64,000 nucleotides of DNA from [Eubacterium] siraeum (GCA_025150425.1 CP102281.1:1860001-1924000), one strand, 5' to 3'. Shown: positions 16,841-26,491, counted from the first letter of the stretch. Notes: generated from the letters alone by a model not told the origin. Numbers and translations: made by a program.

Positions 16841-16871
16841 AAACGGCACCGGAAAATTTCCGATGCCGTTT
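16841..16871 (-). terminator. Terminator of the sugar ABC operon
   Basis: Inverted repeat AAACGGCACCGGAAA/TTTCCGATGCCGTTT (one G-T pair), 31 bp past the last permease stop; reads as a T-ended stem on the minus strand. Confidence 0.75.
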
Positions 16872-16901
16872 CTGTATAAAATATATTAACCCAAAATTGT
16901 C

Positions 16902-17813
16902 TTATTCCTTTACACCACCGAGTGAAACACCGGCGATGATGAATTTCGATAAGCAGAAATAAACGATGATAACAGGTATGATTGCTATGAAAATGAACAT
17001 ATAAACCTGACCCATATCGAACTTTAAGAAGTCTGCTGAACGAAGCTGTGCAATCATGATAGGCATTGTCTTCTTTGTTGATGTATCAATGATCAACGAA
17101 GGAAGGAAGTAGTTGTTCCATGATGCAACGAAGCTGAATATTGCCTGTACTGCAAGAGCAGGCTTCAGCATAGGAAGAACGATCGTGTTGAATGTTCTGA
17201 ATTCGCCCGAACCGTCAATTCTTGCCGCCTCGATAATATCAATCGGAAGCGAGCTTTTCATGTACTGAATCATGAAGAAGAACACTGCAGGAGCCGCAAT
17301 AGCAGGAACTATAAGAGGAATATATGTATCTCTGAGTCCCCAATCGGTACACATACTGAAGAAACCGAGCGCAGAAACCTGTGTAGGAATCGTCATGATA
17401 AGTAATATGAAGTTAAAGATAAATTTCTTACCTTTGAAGTCATATACATGAATTGCATACGCTGTCATTGCCGAGAAATAAATTGATAATACTGCTGTAC
17501 ACGCTGCGATAATCAAGCTGTTGATAACACCGTTTATTACAGGTATCGTTGTATTTGAGATCGCACTCTGGAAGTTATTGATAAATTGGCTTCCCGGCAG
17601 GAACGAAAAGCCGGACATAATATCATAATGTGAACGGCTTGCGTTAACAAGCAGGATGTAGAAGAAGAACAAACACAGGATTGAGAAGAAGATAAGAACG
17701 ATATAACAGATTATTCTGTGAATAATAAGCGTAGGCTTTACCTTCATATCCGGATCTGTTCTGTTCTGCTGAAGTGCTGAGGTATGTTCAAGTACCTTTT
17801 CCTTTTTTGCCAT
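16902..17813 (-). CDS. Carbohydrate ABC transporter permease, MalG type
   Basis: 303 aa, six membrane helices, first at about residues 33-55. The EAA loop EAARIDGSGEFRTFNTIVLPM, which docks the ATPase, identifies it as a CUT1 (MalG/LacG) permease. Its AGGAGG ribosome site lies inside the last codons of the upstream permease gene, whose stop is only five bases before this ATG, so the two are coupled. No ATPase gene is in the operon; as in other Firmicutes a shared MsmK/UgpC-like ATPase elsewhere is presumably used. Confidence 0.93.
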   Translation of the reverse strand: MAKKEKVLEHTSALQQNRTDPDMKVKPTLIIHRIICYIVLIFFSILCLFFFYILLVNASRSHYDIMSGFSFLPGSQFINNFQSAISNTTIPVINGVINSLIIAACTAVLSIYFSAMTAYAIHVYDFKGKKFIFNFILLIMTIPTQVSALGFFSMCTDWGLRDTYIPLIVPAIAAPAVFFFMIQYMKSSLPIDIIEAARIDGSGEFRTFNTIVLPMLKPALAVQAIFSFVASWNNYFLPSLIIDTSTKKTMPIMIAQLRSADFLKFDMGQVYMFIFIAIIPVIIVYFCLSKFIIAGVSLGGVKE

Positions 17814-17818
17814 GATAC

Positions 17819-18796
17819 TTACTTACCTCCTTTTTTTGACTTCTTGTTGCTTCTGTCAGCAGCGAAGAAGTAGTAAACAACCAGGCTGAGTGCCGCACAA
17901 ATAATGAATATAATTACTGAAAGCGCACCTGCCATACCATAGTTCTTAGATGTACCGATCTGTTCGTTCAGATACATAATAAGCGTCTTGGTAGTATTAT
18001 TCGGGCTTCCCTGACCGTTAGTAAGGATCTGCGGTACATCGAACATCTGAAGACCGCCGATCAGCGAAGTGATCATAACGTATACGAGTATAGGTCTGAT
18101 AAGAGGAAGTGTTATCTTCCAGAATATCTGTGAGCTGCTTGCACCGTCGATTTCAGCAGCCTCAATAACAGATTCGTTGATACCCATCATTGCCGCCATC
18201 AGCAGAATTGTCGTGTTACCGAACCACATAATGAAGTTCATAAACGCTACAAGTCCCATTGTACTGCCCGTATAGCTGAGGAATCTGAATGCCTCGCCGC
18301 CGGTAGTGTGCTTGATAAGCTCGTTGATAGGACCGATATCGGAGAATATTGAGAATATCAGCATTGCAAATGCAGATGCCATGATAAGGTTAGGCATATA
18401 CATTACAGTTTTGAAGAATCCAAGACATCTTAAACGAAGTCTTACATTTGTAAACCAGTAAGCAAAAAGTAATGAAATGATTATCTGCGGAACAAATCCC
18501 AGTACCCACATGATAAGCGTATTCCATGTGAGCACAAGTATATTGCTACCTTTACTCATATCAAAAATTGCCACAAAGTTATCAAATCCGACAAACTCCG
18601 GTCCTACCCAACTAAGACCCGACTTGAAGTATTTGAACACACTGTAATAGAAAGTCTGAATAAGCGGCCAAGCCTGGAAAACAAGGAAAACTAATGTGAA
18701 CGGGAGCATAAATATGTAGCCCCATTTTTTATATTTCCCGATTTGTCCTTTTCTGGCTTTTACCGGCGCACTTCCTGCGTTAGCTGCCTGAGCCAT
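17819..18796 (-). CDS. Carbohydrate ABC transporter permease, MalF type
   Basis: 325 aa. The start is ATG 18796 because AAGGAG lies eight bases upstream; an open frame 47 codons longer runs through the hairpin region and is not believed to be translated. Six helices with the CUT1 EAA loop EAAEIDGASSSQIFWKITLP. Partner of the downstream MalG-type permease and the binding lipoprotein upstream. Its expression relative to the binding protein is probably set by the RNA structure at 18832-18929. Confidence 0.93.
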   Translation of the reverse strand: MAQAANAGSAPVKARKGQIGKYKKWGYIFMLPFTLVFLVFQAWPLIQTFYYSVFKYFKSGLSWVGPEFVGFDNFVAIFDMSKGSNILVLTWNTLIMWVLGFVPQIIISLLFAYWFTNVRLRLRCLGFFKTVMYMPNLIMASAFAMLIFSIFSDIGPINELIKHTTGGEAFRFLSYTGSTMGLVAFMNFIMWFGNTTILLMAAMMGINESVIEAAEIDGASSSQIFWKITLPLIRPILVYVMITSLIGGLQMFDVPQILTNGQGSPNNTTKTLIMYLNEQIGTSKNYGMAGALSVIIFIICAALSLVVYYFFAADRSNKKSKKGGK

Positions 18797-18831
18797 AAAA
18801 ACACTCCTTATAAAAATCTCGGTATATTCTC

Positions 18832-18929
18832 CATCTTGAGCAGTCAAGTATGTTAATAAGGCGGAAACATCCGTAATTCGCCCCATTAACATACTTGACT
18901 GCGAATTCACAGAACCCGCAGTCAAGATG
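18832..18929 (-). promoter_or_regulatory. Intercistronic RNA structure with alternative pairings
   Basis: Between the binding-protein stop (18963) and permease start (18796). An 18-bp perfect stem pairs 18840-18857 with 18885-18902 (GCAGTCAAGTATGTTAAT and its complement) and is extended by GGCG/CGCC at 18860-18863 and 18879-18882. A competing 10-bp stem pairs 18894-18903 with 18917-18926 using the same CTTGACTGC arm. An outer 8-bp stem pairs CATCTTGA (18832-18839) with TCAAGATG (18922-18929). The first two cannot form together. Likely role: protects the upstream mRNA and lowers permease expression, as REP elements do in malE-malF; switching is inferred. Confidence 0.75.
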
Positions 18930-18962
18930 AAGGTCAATATTGTTTAAGCCACAAAGCCTTGA

Positions 18963-20432
18963 TTATGCGTTAGCGGGCTTCTTGAGCTCAGGATACTTAA
19001 CAATAGCAGCCTCATAGAAGTTCTTGAGTGCTGTATCCTTATCAACAGTACCGTCGAAGTATTCCTTGAACTTAGCCTGGAATGTCTCGTTAAGACCCTG
19101 GTCGTAGATAGAAATCTTGCTCATGTCGATCTTGGGAGCTGTTTCAACGAACAGAGCGATGTGGTTCTGACCGCCTAAGAAGGCTGACTTGAAGTCAGAA
19201 GAAGCGAGCTCCTTCATTGCAGCTTCGTTGTTGTAGTAGTCCTGTGTATCCTTTGTGAACTGAACGCCGAAGTCCTTGTTGCAGCAGAATGCCTTCATAA
19301 CATCGCCAACTAATGCAGCGTTGTCTGTGCCCTTTGCAGCAGCGAGCCAAGTACCGCCCCAGAAGTAAGCCTGAGGACCGTAGCAAACTGCCCAGTCACC
19401 GTAACCGCCGTTACCTACTTCGAGCTTACCGCCTTCTTTTTCCTTAACTGCAAGTGAGTTACCTGCAAGAGTGAAGTTGATGCCCCATGTTGAGTAGAAG
19501 AAGCCGAATACCTTACCTTCGGGACCCTGGTCAGCAGCCCAAGCATCAGTCCAAAGAGAAGTCTTGTTGTTGTAGCCCTTGTCTGTGTATGTCTTAGTCT
19601 GGTCAACCCACTTCATGATGTTGGCGTCAACGATGATTTCCTTATTGTCATTTACCCAAGGAGCAGCAACATTGTTTGAGAAGGTTCTGTATGCATCATC
19701 ATAACCTGAGAGCATCTTGTAACCCTTATCAGCAGCCTTAGCAGCTACTTCGTCAAACTTTGTCCAGTCAGCGAGAGCTTCCTGTACCTTCTCGGGATCG
19801 TCTGTGCCGAGAACGTCCTTAGCAATTGAACGTCTGTAAGCATACAGACCGGGAGTTGCCTGCCACGAAACACCCTTCAGTACCTTTGAGCCATCCTGAG
19901 TTGTGCAAACGTCCTTTGTATACTGATACATACCTGAAAGATCTTCGTCAGTAAGACCGAGTGACTTAACATCAAGTGTGTACTCTGAGTTAACATACTT
20001 AAGAGCGTAGTCAGCTTCGAATAAGAACATATCGATCTTGTCGTCAGCAGATGCAGCTTCGTTCTTGGGAAGGTCTTCATCGAGCTTGTTCTGATAAGCG
20101 TTGTTAGCGTTTTCAGTTTTCTTGAAGTTAACTGTAACGCCCTCAGGCAACTTATCCTTTAAGTACTTATTAAAGTAGTTCTCGAACTCTTCGTTCCATA
20201 CAGCGATGTTAAGAGTCTTGCCTTCGCCTTCCTTAAGTGTGAACTTATCGGAAGTTCCTGCGTTGCTTGAATCATCAGTCTTGCTTGAATCATCAGTCTT
20301 GCTTGATTCTTCAGTCTTGCTCGAATCTGTTGTAGAAGATCCTGCTGAACTTGTAGCGTTGCTTGAGCAGCCTGCTACTGCGCCCAGAATTGATGCAGAT
20401 GCTAATACAGCTGCTAAAATTCTTTTCTTCAT
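18963..20432 (-). CDS. Sugar ABC transporter substrate-binding lipoprotein
   Basis: 489 aa. Signal peptide with lipobox AVAGC (Cys22). A low-complexity tether of repeated SSKTDD blocks follows to about residue 62, then a family-1 (CUT1) solute-binding domain. GGAGG lies eight bases before the ATG. First gene of the binding protein-permease-permease operon. The ligand is unknown: the domain is aromatic-rich (many Trp/Tyr in the 250-360 region), which would suit an oligosaccharide. Codon bias is strong, as expected for an abundant binding protein. Promoter at 20662-20690 and two cre/LacI-like boxes upstream. Confidence 0.92.
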   Translation of the reverse strand: MKKRILAAVLASASILGAVAGCSSNATSSAGSSTTDSSKTEESSKTDDSSKTDDSSNAGTSDKFTLKEGEGKTLNIAVWNEEFENYFNKYLKDKLPEGVTVNFKKTENANNAYQNKLDEDLPKNEAASADDKIDMFLFEADYALKYVNSEYTLDVKSLGLTDEDLSGMYQYTKDVCTTQDGSKVLKGVSWQATPGLYAYRRSIAKDVLGTDDPEKVQEALADWTKFDEVAAKAADKGYKMLSGYDDAYRTFSNNVAAPWVNDNKEIIVDANIMKWVDQTKTYTDKGYNNKTSLWTDAWAADQGPEGKVFGFFYSTWGINFTLAGNSLAVKEKEGGKLEVGNGGYGDWAVCYGPQAYFWGGTWLAAAKGTDNAALVGDVMKAFCCNKDFGVQFTKDTQDYYNNEAAMKELASSDFKSAFLGGQNHIALFVETAPKIDMSKISIYDQGLNETFQAKFKEYFDGTVDKDTALKNFYEAAIVKYPELKKPANA

Positions 20433-20661
20433 TGGTAATTCCTCCAGAAGTATTCATTGTTGTGAATAGCTATCGCTTTCACTGCCTGACCTTGCGGCCT
20501 CGTTAAAGAGGAGCCGTAAACAATCCCTCGGTAAGAACAGGCTTCCGGTTGAAGCTCCTGTGACATAACGGTATATACTGCCGTATATGTAACAATGGAT
20601 AATTCACTAAAAAGACCTGTAGCTTGTCAAAAGTTTTGTTCACTTTTTCCTCGTTGACATA

Positions 20662-20690
20662 ATCATATCACACATTTCACAAATTTGCAA
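20662..20690 (-). promoter_or_regulatory. Promoter of the sugar ABC operon
   Basis: Minus strand TTGCAA (20690-20685), 17-bp spacer, TATGAT (20667-20662). It leaves a leader of about 220 nt before the ATG, in which I see no further gene. Confidence 0.65.
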
Positions 20691-20721
20691 GCATTTTAAG
20701 CTCTAAGTTGTGTTTTTTTAC

Positions 20722-20735
20722 CGTAAACGATTACA
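20722..20735. promoter_or_regulatory. cre/LacI-type operator, site 1
   Basis: CGTAAACGATTACA matches 13 of 14 positions of the catabolite-responsive element consensus TGWNANCGNTNWCA. It lies 32 bp upstream of the -35 box of the sugar operon. Confidence 0.5.
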
Positions 20736-20871
20736 AAAATTGTTTTTTTGCTGTTTTTCCGTCATCTTGCACAAAAATCTGTTACATCTTTGTAACAATT
20801 CGGTTGCAACTTGATTACTGATTTTCCCGATTTTGCCCTCTATAATCAGAAATTCTTCAATTGTAACGCCG

Positions 20872-20885
20872 TGTAAACGATTTTA
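20872..20885. promoter_or_regulatory. cre/LacI-type operator, site 2
   Basis: TGTAAACGATTTTA shares GTAAACGATT with site 1, exactly 150 bp away, and also matches 13 of 14 cre positions. It sits between the divergent sugar operon and purE promoters and could act on either. Confidence 0.4.
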
Positions 20886-20997
20886 TGTTAATTTAGCTCA
20901 CAAAAAGTTTATAAAGTAATTAATGTACATATAGCACAAAAACAATGTGCGACTATTGTTGAAAAAGCACAATTTGAGAGATTTTCTGCTTTAGCAC

Positions 20998-21026
20998 TTG
21001 AATTTGTTATTAAAATAAGGTAAAAT
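20998..21026 (+). promoter_or_regulatory. Promoter of the purine operon
   Basis: TTGAAT (20998-21003), 17-bp spacer, TAAAAT (21021-21026), about 29 bp before the leader ORF. Confidence 0.7.
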
Positions 21027-21054
21027 GATATAGTAACAAGTACGGAGGGAAAGC

Positions 21055-21162
21055 ATGGGATCTATGAATAAAATACAGCTTACAACAGCTTTGATAAGCC
21101 TCGGTAAATTTTCATATATGTCTTTTTCTACGCCGTATTATAAGAATAAGTGTATTTTTTAA
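21055..21162 (+). CDS. 35-aa leader ORF ahead of purE
   Basis: ATG 21055 is preceded by GGAGG at seven bases and lies directly after a good promoter. The 35-residue product is not recognisable and has no obvious run of a regulatory amino acid. Its TAA stop (21160-21162) overlaps the first bases of the hairpin 21161-21187, so a ribosome at the stop would cover the 5' arm. This geometry suggests a leader peptide for translation-coupled attenuation of the pur operon. It could instead be a chance short frame. Confidence 0.5.
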   Translation: MGSMNKIQLTTALISLGKFSYMSFSTPYYKNKCIF

Positions 21163-21200
21163 GCTGTGCAATTGTATTACACAGCTTTATTTATTTTCTG
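21161..21200 (+). terminator. Attenuator-like hairpin before purE
   Basis: AAGCTGTG (21161-21168) pairs with CACAGCTT (21180-21187), followed by TATTTATTTT. It lies between the leader ORF and the purE ribosome site. Confidence 0.6.
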
Positions 21201-21215
21201 AAAGGATGTTCGTAA

Positions 21216-21713
21216 ATGAAAAAAGTAGCCATAGTAATGGGCAGTGATTCCGATCTGCCTATCGTTAAAAAAGCAGCTCAGGTGCTTAAGGACTTCGGTG
21301 TTCCTACAGAGCTTCGTGTTCTCTCCGCTCACCGTTGCGCCGCAGAGGTTTCCGAGTTTGCAAGAAACGCTGAGAAGAACGGCACAGGCGTTATCATCGC
21401 CGCCGCAGGCAAAGCCGCTCACCTTGCAGGAGCTATCGCCGGTCAGACTCCCCTGCCGGTTATCGGTATCCCGATAAAAGCAAGCGCACTCGAAGGCATA
21501 GACGCACTTCTGTCTACAGTACAGATGCCCGCCGGAGTTCCCGTTGCTACAGTAGCTATTGACGGTGCGGCAAATGCGGCATTCCTCGCTGTACAGATCC
21601 TTGCAGTATCAGATGATGCTCTTATGGAAAAGATGAAGGCATACCGTGCAGCACAGACCGCAAAGGTTCTTGAGGCTGACAAAAAAATGGAGCAGGTACT
21701 TGCCGAGCTTTGA
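21216..21713 (+). CDS. purE: N5-carboxyaminoimidazole ribonucleotide mutase (PurE class I)
   Basis: 165 aa with the class I signature GSDSDLP at the N-terminus, the catalytic-loop AHR (SAHRCAAEV) and GIPIKAS. It moves the carboxyl group of N5-CAIR to C4, giving CAIR for PurC. AAAGGATG precedes the start. Heads the operon. No purK is seen nearby, so the CO2-dependent partner is elsewhere or absent. Confidence 0.95.
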   Translation: MKKVAIVMGSDSDLPIVKKAAQVLKDFGVPTELRVLSAHRCAAEVSEFARNAEKNGTGVIIAAAGKAAHLAGAIAGQTPLPVIGIPIKASALEGIDALLSTVQMPAGVPVATVAIDGAANAAFLAVQILAVSDDALMEKMKAYRAAQTAKVLEADKKMEQVLAEL

Positions 21714-21777
21714 TCGGTGTACTATATATAATGTAATCAATAAATACGGCACAGCCGCTGAAGAAAGGATGAACAAA

Positions 21778-22488
21778 ATGGAAAAGAAAGAACAGCTTTA
21801 CGAAGGAAAGGCAAAGAAGGTATTTGCAACCGATGATCCCAACCTTGTTATCGTATCCTACAAGGATGATGCAACAGCATTCAACGGCCTCAAGAAAGGC
21901 ACTATCTCAGGCAAGGGCGTTATCAACAACAAAATGACGAACTATATGTTCGGTCTGCTCGAAAAAGCAGGTGTTCCCACCCACCTTGTTAAAGAGCTGA
22001 ACGACAGAGAAACGCTCGTTAAAAAGGTTTCTATCGTTCCCCTCGAAGTAATCGTAAGAAACGTAGCCGCAGGCAGCTTCTCGAAGAAGCTCGGCATCGA
22101 GGAAGGCACAAAGCTCCTCTGCCCCACGCTTGAATTCAGCTACAAGAATGACGATCTGGGCGATCCTTTCATCAACGACTACTATGCGCTTGCACTCGGT
22201 CTTGCAACAAAGGAAGAAATCGACCTTATCTCAAAGTACGCTTTCAAGGTAAATGAATTTATGCTTGACTTCTTCAAGAAGCTCAACATCGACCTTATCG
22301 ACTTCAAGATTGAATTCGGTAAGACCTCAGACGGCACAATAATCCTTGCTGACGAGATTTCTCCCGATACTTGCCGTTTCTGGGACAGCACAACTCACGA
22401 GAAGCTCGACAAGGATCGTTTCCGTCGTGATATGGGCGGTGTTGAGGACGCTTACGCTGAAATAATGAAGCGTCTTATGGGCGAATAA
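21778..22488 (+). CDS. purC: SAICAR synthetase
   Basis: 236 aa from ATG 21778, eight bases after AAAGGA; this matches the usual bacterial PurC length. The N-terminal [14 protein letters not shown] and the central [16 protein letters not shown] are family signatures. It joins CAIR to aspartate with ATP. It follows purE by 64 bp. Confidence 0.95.
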   Translation: MEKKEQLYEGKAKKVFATDDPNLVIVSYKDDATAFNGLKKGTISGKGVINNKMTNYMFGLLEKAGVPTHLVKELNDRETLVKKVSIVPLEVIVRNVAAGSFSKKLGIEEGTKLLCPTLEFSYKNDDLGDPFINDYYALALGLATKEEIDLISKYAFKVNEFMLDFFKKLNIDLIDFKIEFGKTSDGTIILADEISPDTCRFWDSTTHEKLDKDRFRRDMGGVEDAYAEIMKRLMGE

Positions 22489-22533
22489 TCCCGACAATTG
22501 AAAAGAATCTAACAGGAAAAGGCAGGATAATAT

Positions 22534-23958
22534 ATGGGTGGATTTTTCGGCGCGGCGTCAAACAACGACTGCATAACCGATGTTTTCTTCGGAACAGACT
22601 ATCACTCCCACCTCGGAACACGCAGAGGCGGTATGACCGCATACAGCCCCGACAGAGGCTTTCAGCGTGCTATCCACAGTATTGAAAACTCACCGTTCAG
22701 AACAAAGTTTGAACAGGACGCTACGGATATGAGGGGAAAGCTGTGTATCGGCTGTATCAGCGATACCGACCCTCAGCCCCTGCTGGTGCGTTCAAAGCTC
22801 GGTATTTATTCGATATGCAGTATCGGCATAATCAGAAATGCCGAACAGCTTTCAACCGAGCTGCTCGAGAGCGGCTGTGCAAACTTTGAAACAATGAGCA
22901 GCGGCAGTATAAACTCCGGCTCGCTCATCGGTGCGCTTATCGCACAGAAGGACAATTTTACCGACGGTATAAGATATGCCCAGAGCAAGATTGACGGTAC
23001 AATGTCCCTTATCATTCTTACAAAGGACGGAATTATCGCCGCAAGGGATCAGTACGGCAGACTTCCTATCATTGTAGGAAAAAGGAGCGACGGATACTGC
23101 GTATCCCTCGAGTCATTCGCATTCCAGAAGCTCGGCTACAGCACATATAAAGAGCTTCGTCCCGGCGAAATAGATATGATAACTGCGGACGGCTGTGAAG
23201 TGCTGAGTGACGGCGATGAAAGCAAAATGCATATATGCTCGTTCATGTGGACATATTACGGCTATCCGAATGCGGTATATGAGGGTGTGACCGTTGAAAC
23301 GATGCGTACACGCAACGGCGAGATAATGGCGGAGAACGATATAAAGAACGGCAAACTGCCCGACGTTGACTATGTATGCGGTATTCCGGATTCGGGCGTA
23401 CCTCACGCAATAGGCTACGCAAACAGGAGCGGTATCCCGTTCGCACGTCCTTTTATCAAGTACACTCCCACATGGCCAAGGAGCTTTATGCCTACCAACC
23501 AGACAATGAGAAATCAGGTAGCTAAAATGAAGCTGATTCCGGTCCACGAGCTTATTGAGGGTAAAAAGCTGCTGTTCGTTGACGACAGCATAGTAAGAGG
23601 AACTCAGATGAGAGAAACAGTAGAGTTCCTTTATGAGAACGGTGCTAAGGAAGTGCATATGCGCAGCGCCTGTCCTCCGATAATGTACGGTTGTAAGTAT
23701 CTCAACTTCTCACGCAGCACATCGGAGATGGAGCTGATTGCAAGACAGATAATTGATGAGGCCGAGGGTGCAGATGGTATCAGATTTATCGACGAGTACA
23801 GTGACACTAACACAGAGCGCGGAAAGAAACTGCGTGACGAAATATGCCGCAGACTAAAGCTGACATCGCTTGAATTCCAGTCGCTTGACGGAACTGTACG
23901 GGCAATAGGCAAGCCACAGTGTGAGCTTTGCACTTATTGCTGGAACGGAAAGGAATGA
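22534..23958 (+). CDS. PurF-like amidophosphoribosyltransferase paralog lacking the catalytic Cys
   Basis: 474 aa. The phosphoribosyltransferase half is intact, with PRPP loop [12 protein letters not shown], and the cysteines that bind the [4Fe-4S] cluster in Bacillus-type PurF are kept (ICSFMW, YGCKYLN and C-terminal CELCTYC). The N-terminus, however, is MGGFFGAAS: true PurF starts, after its propeptide, with the nucleophile Cys in CGVFG, and no Cys is present here. It should therefore be unable to hydrolyse glutamine. It may use free ammonia, or form mixed oligomers with or regulate the genuine PurF five bases downstream. Confidence 0.85.
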   Translation: MGGFFGAASNNDCITDVFFGTDYHSHLGTRRGGMTAYSPDRGFQRAIHSIENSPFRTKFEQDATDMRGKLCIGCISDTDPQPLLVRSKLGIYSICSIGIIRNAEQLSTELLESGCANFETMSSGSINSGSLIGALIAQKDNFTDGIRYAQSKIDGTMSLIILTKDGIIAARDQYGRLPIIVGKRSDGYCVSLESFAFQKLGYSTYKELRPGEIDMITADGCEVLSDGDESKMHICSFMWTYYGYPNAVYEGVTVETMRTRNGEIMAENDIKNGKLPDVDYVCGIPDSGVPHAIGYANRSGIPFARPFIKYTPTWPRSFMPTNQTMRNQVAKMKLIPVHELIEGKKLLFVDDSIVRGTQMRETVEFLYENGAKEVHMRSACPPIMYGCKYLNFSRSTSEMELIARQIIDEAEGADGIRFIDEYSDTNTERGKKLRDEICRRLKLTSLEFQSLDGTVRAIGKPQCELCTYCWNGKE

Positions 23959-23963
23959 CTCCA

Positions 23964-25418
23964 TTGACAAACGGTTTGCACGAAGAGTGCGGTGTGTTCG
24001 GTGTTTTTGCAAAAGAAAAGACCAATGTAGCCGCAACCACATATTACGGACTATTTGCATTACAGCACAGAGGACAGGAAAGCTGCGGCATTGTCGTGAA
24101 CGATGACGGTGTGTTCAACTCCTACAAGGACACGGGACTTGTGAACGATGTGTTCACGCCCGAGCGACTTGACGGACTGGGACAGGGTAATATGGCAGTA
24201 GGTCATGTGCGTTACGGCACTACCGGAGCCAATGCCCGCCTTAATGCCCAGCCTATTCTGGTAAATCATTATAAAGGAAGAATGGCTCTCGCCCATAACG
24301 GAAACCTTGTAAACACTTACGAGTTACGTCACGAGCTTGAAAAGCAAGGCTCTATCTTCCATACGACAAGCGACACAGAAGTTATAAGCTACCTTGTAAC
24401 AAAGGAACGGCTTGAAGCGCCCTCTATAGAGGAGGCTCTCAACCGTGCGATGAATAAGATAAACGGCGCATATTCGCTCGTTATCATGTCGCCTGCAAAG
24501 CTTATCGCCGCCCGTGACGAGAACGGCTTCAGACCGCTCTGCTACGGCATAACAAACGAGGGAACATATATAGGTGCCTCCGAAAGCTGCGCTCTTGACT
24601 CGGTCGGCGCTAAATTCGTAAGAGATCTGCTCCCCGGCGAGATCGTTGTGTTTGACGAGAGCGGAGTACGCTCAATAAAAGATCATTGCGGCAAGCGTCC
24701 GCATACTTTGTGCGTTTTTGAATATATCTACTTTGCACGTCCCGACTCGGTCATAGAGGGTGCATCGGTTCACGAGGCAAGACTTCGTGCAGGCGCATTC
24801 TTAGCGCTTGAGCATCCCGTGCAGGCGGATATAGTAATCGGCGTTCCCGATTCCGGAATAGATGCCGCCATAGGATATTCTCACCAGTCGGGTATTCCCT
24901 ACGGCATCGGCTTCATCAAGAACAAATACATCGGCAGAACCTTTATCTCTCCCGGTCAATCGTCAAGAGAAGATAAGGTGCGTATAAAGCTTAATGTAGT
25001 AGCAAGCGTGGTAAAGGGCAAGCGTGTGGTGCTGATTGACGACTCTATTGTAAGAGGCACTACAAGCGGCAGAATTGTAAAATTACTGCGTGATGCGGGA
25101 GCTACCGAGGTTCATATGAGAGTATCCGCTCCCCCGTTCCTCAATCCCTGCTACTACGGTACCGACATAGATTCGAGAGAACACCTTATCGCTTGTCATC
25201 ATTCGATAAAAGAGATCAGCGACATAATAGGCACAGATTCGCTCGGTTATCTGAGCGTGGAAAATGCAAAGAAGCTTGCGGTACACGCAAACGGCTGTGA
25301 ATGCGGCTATTGCACCGCTTGCTTCAGCGGAGAATACCCCACGAATATTCCCACGGAAATGCACAAGGATAAATTCGACAGGAAAATCAGCGAAAGCAAA
25401 GAAAAAACCACCACATAA
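23964..25418 (+). CDS. purF: Amidophosphoribosyltransferase (glutamine PRPP amidotransferase)
   Basis: 484 aa from TTG 23964, nine bases after AAAGGA; ATG 23955 is too close to that site. An eight-residue propeptide ends before Cys9 (HEE-CGVFG), the glutaminase nucleophile exposed after processing. [17 protein letters not shown] and PRPP loop [13 protein letters not shown] are all present, and the [4Fe-4S] cysteines are conserved ([27 protein letters not shown]). First committed step of purine synthesis. Confidence 0.95.
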   Translation: MTNGLHEECGVFGVFAKEKTNVAATTYYGLFALQHRGQESCGIVVNDDGVFNSYKDTGLVNDVFTPERLDGLGQGNMAVGHVRYGTTGANARLNAQPILVNHYKGRMALAHNGNLVNTYELRHELEKQGSIFHTTSDTEVISYLVTKERLEAPSIEEALNRAMNKINGAYSLVIMSPAKLIAARDENGFRPLCYGITNEGTYIGASESCALDSVGAKFVRDLLPGEIVVFDESGVRSIKDHCGKRPHTLCVFEYIYFARPDSVIEGASVHEARLRAGAFLALEHPVQADIVIGVPDSGIDAAIGYSHQSGIPYGIGFIKNKYIGRTFISPGQSSREDKVRIKLNVVASVVKGKRVVLIDDSIVRGTTSGRIVKLLRDAGATEVHMRVSAPPFLNPCYYGTDIDSREHLIACHHSIKEISDIIGTDSLGYLSVENAKKLAVHANGCECGYCTACFSGEYPTNIPTEMHKDKFDRKISESKEKTTT

Positions 25419-25452
25419 GGACATCAGTCCCCAAACGGAAGGAATTATTATT

Positions 25453-26490
25453 ATGAAGAACAGTTTTTCAGAAAGCTATAAAGCAGCAGGCGTTGACGTT
25501 ACCGCAGGCTACGAAGGTGTTCGTCTGATGAAAAAGGACGTTGAACGCACCAATATCCCCGGTGTACTTACAGGCATAGGCGGATTCGGCGGTCTGTTCC
25601 AGCTTGATATTGCAGATATGAAAGAACCCGTACTCGTTTCGGGTACAGACGGTGTCGGCACAAAGCTCAAGCTCGCAATGCTGATGGATAAGCACGATAC
25701 GATCGGTATAGATGCGGTCGCTATGTGCGTAAACGATATAATCTGCTGCGGTGCAAAGCCTCTTTATTTCCTTGACTATATTGCTATAGGCAAGAACGTA
25801 CCCGAAAAGGTAGCCGCTATAGTAAAGGGTGTTGCTGACGGCTGTGTACAGTCAGGCTGTGCGCTTATAGGCGGCGAAACCGCTGAGCATCCCGGAATGA
25901 TGCCCGAAGACGAATATGACATCGCAGGTTATTCAACAGGTGTCGTTGACAAGTCGAAGATAATCGACAACAGCACCGTAAAGGAAGGCGACATCATAAT
26001 CGGCCTTGCTTCCACAGGCGTTCATTCAAACGGCTTCTCTCTTGTAAGAAAGGTGTTCAACATAAACAGCAAGGAAGTTCTCGATGAAGTCCTCCCCACA
26101 GGAAAAACTCTCGGTGAAACACTCCTTACACCTACAAAGATATATGTAAAGCCCATTTTGGAGCTTATCTCAAAGAAGAACGTAAAGGCTATCTCGCATA
26201 TCACAGGCGGCGGCTTCAACGAGAACGTTCCCCGTTCACTCCCCGACGGCTTTACAGCAAAGATTACAAAGCACAGCTACGAAGTGCCTTATATCTTCAA
26301 GCACTTACAGGAAGTCGGAAACATCTCCGAACACGATATGTACAATACTTTCAATATGGGTATCGGTATGACCGTTGTAGTTGACAAGGACGATGCCGAT
26401 GAAGCTGTACAGATACTCAGAAACGCAGGCGTTGAAAGCTACTGCATCGGTGAAATAATCAAGGGTGACGAGGGCATCATAATTGAGTAA
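25453..26490 (+). CDS. purM: Phosphoribosylformylglycinamidine cyclo-ligase (AIR synthetase)
   Basis: 345 aa from ATG 25453 with GGAAGGA upstream, the normal PurM length; a longer frame back to 25264 only overlaps purF. Signatures: the N-terminal [13 protein letters not shown], the [11 protein letters not shown] nucleotide loop and HITGGGF. It closes the imidazole ring using ATP. Next gene purN follows after one base. Confidence 0.95.
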   Translation: MKNSFSESYKAAGVDVTAGYEGVRLMKKDVERTNIPGVLTGIGGFGGLFQLDIADMKEPVLVSGTDGVGTKLKLAMLMDKHDTIGIDAVAMCVNDIICCGAKPLYFLDYIAIGKNVPEKVAAIVKGVADGCVQSGCALIGGETAEHPGMMPEDEYDIAGYSTGVVDKSKIIDNSTVKEGDIIIGLASTGVHSNGFSLVRKVFNINSKEVLDEVLPTGKTLGETLLTPTKIYVKPILELISKKNVKAISHITGGGFNENVPRSLPDGFTAKITKHSYEVPYIFKHLQEVGNISEHDMYNTFNMGIGMTVVVDKDDADEAVQILRNAGVESYCIGEIIKGDEGIIIE

Positions 26491-26491
26491 T

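Noticed and set aside
18797-18937. 47-residue N-terminal extension of the MalF-type permease
   Set aside because: The added codons come from the intercistronic hairpins, and the good AAGGAG site belongs to ATG 18796.
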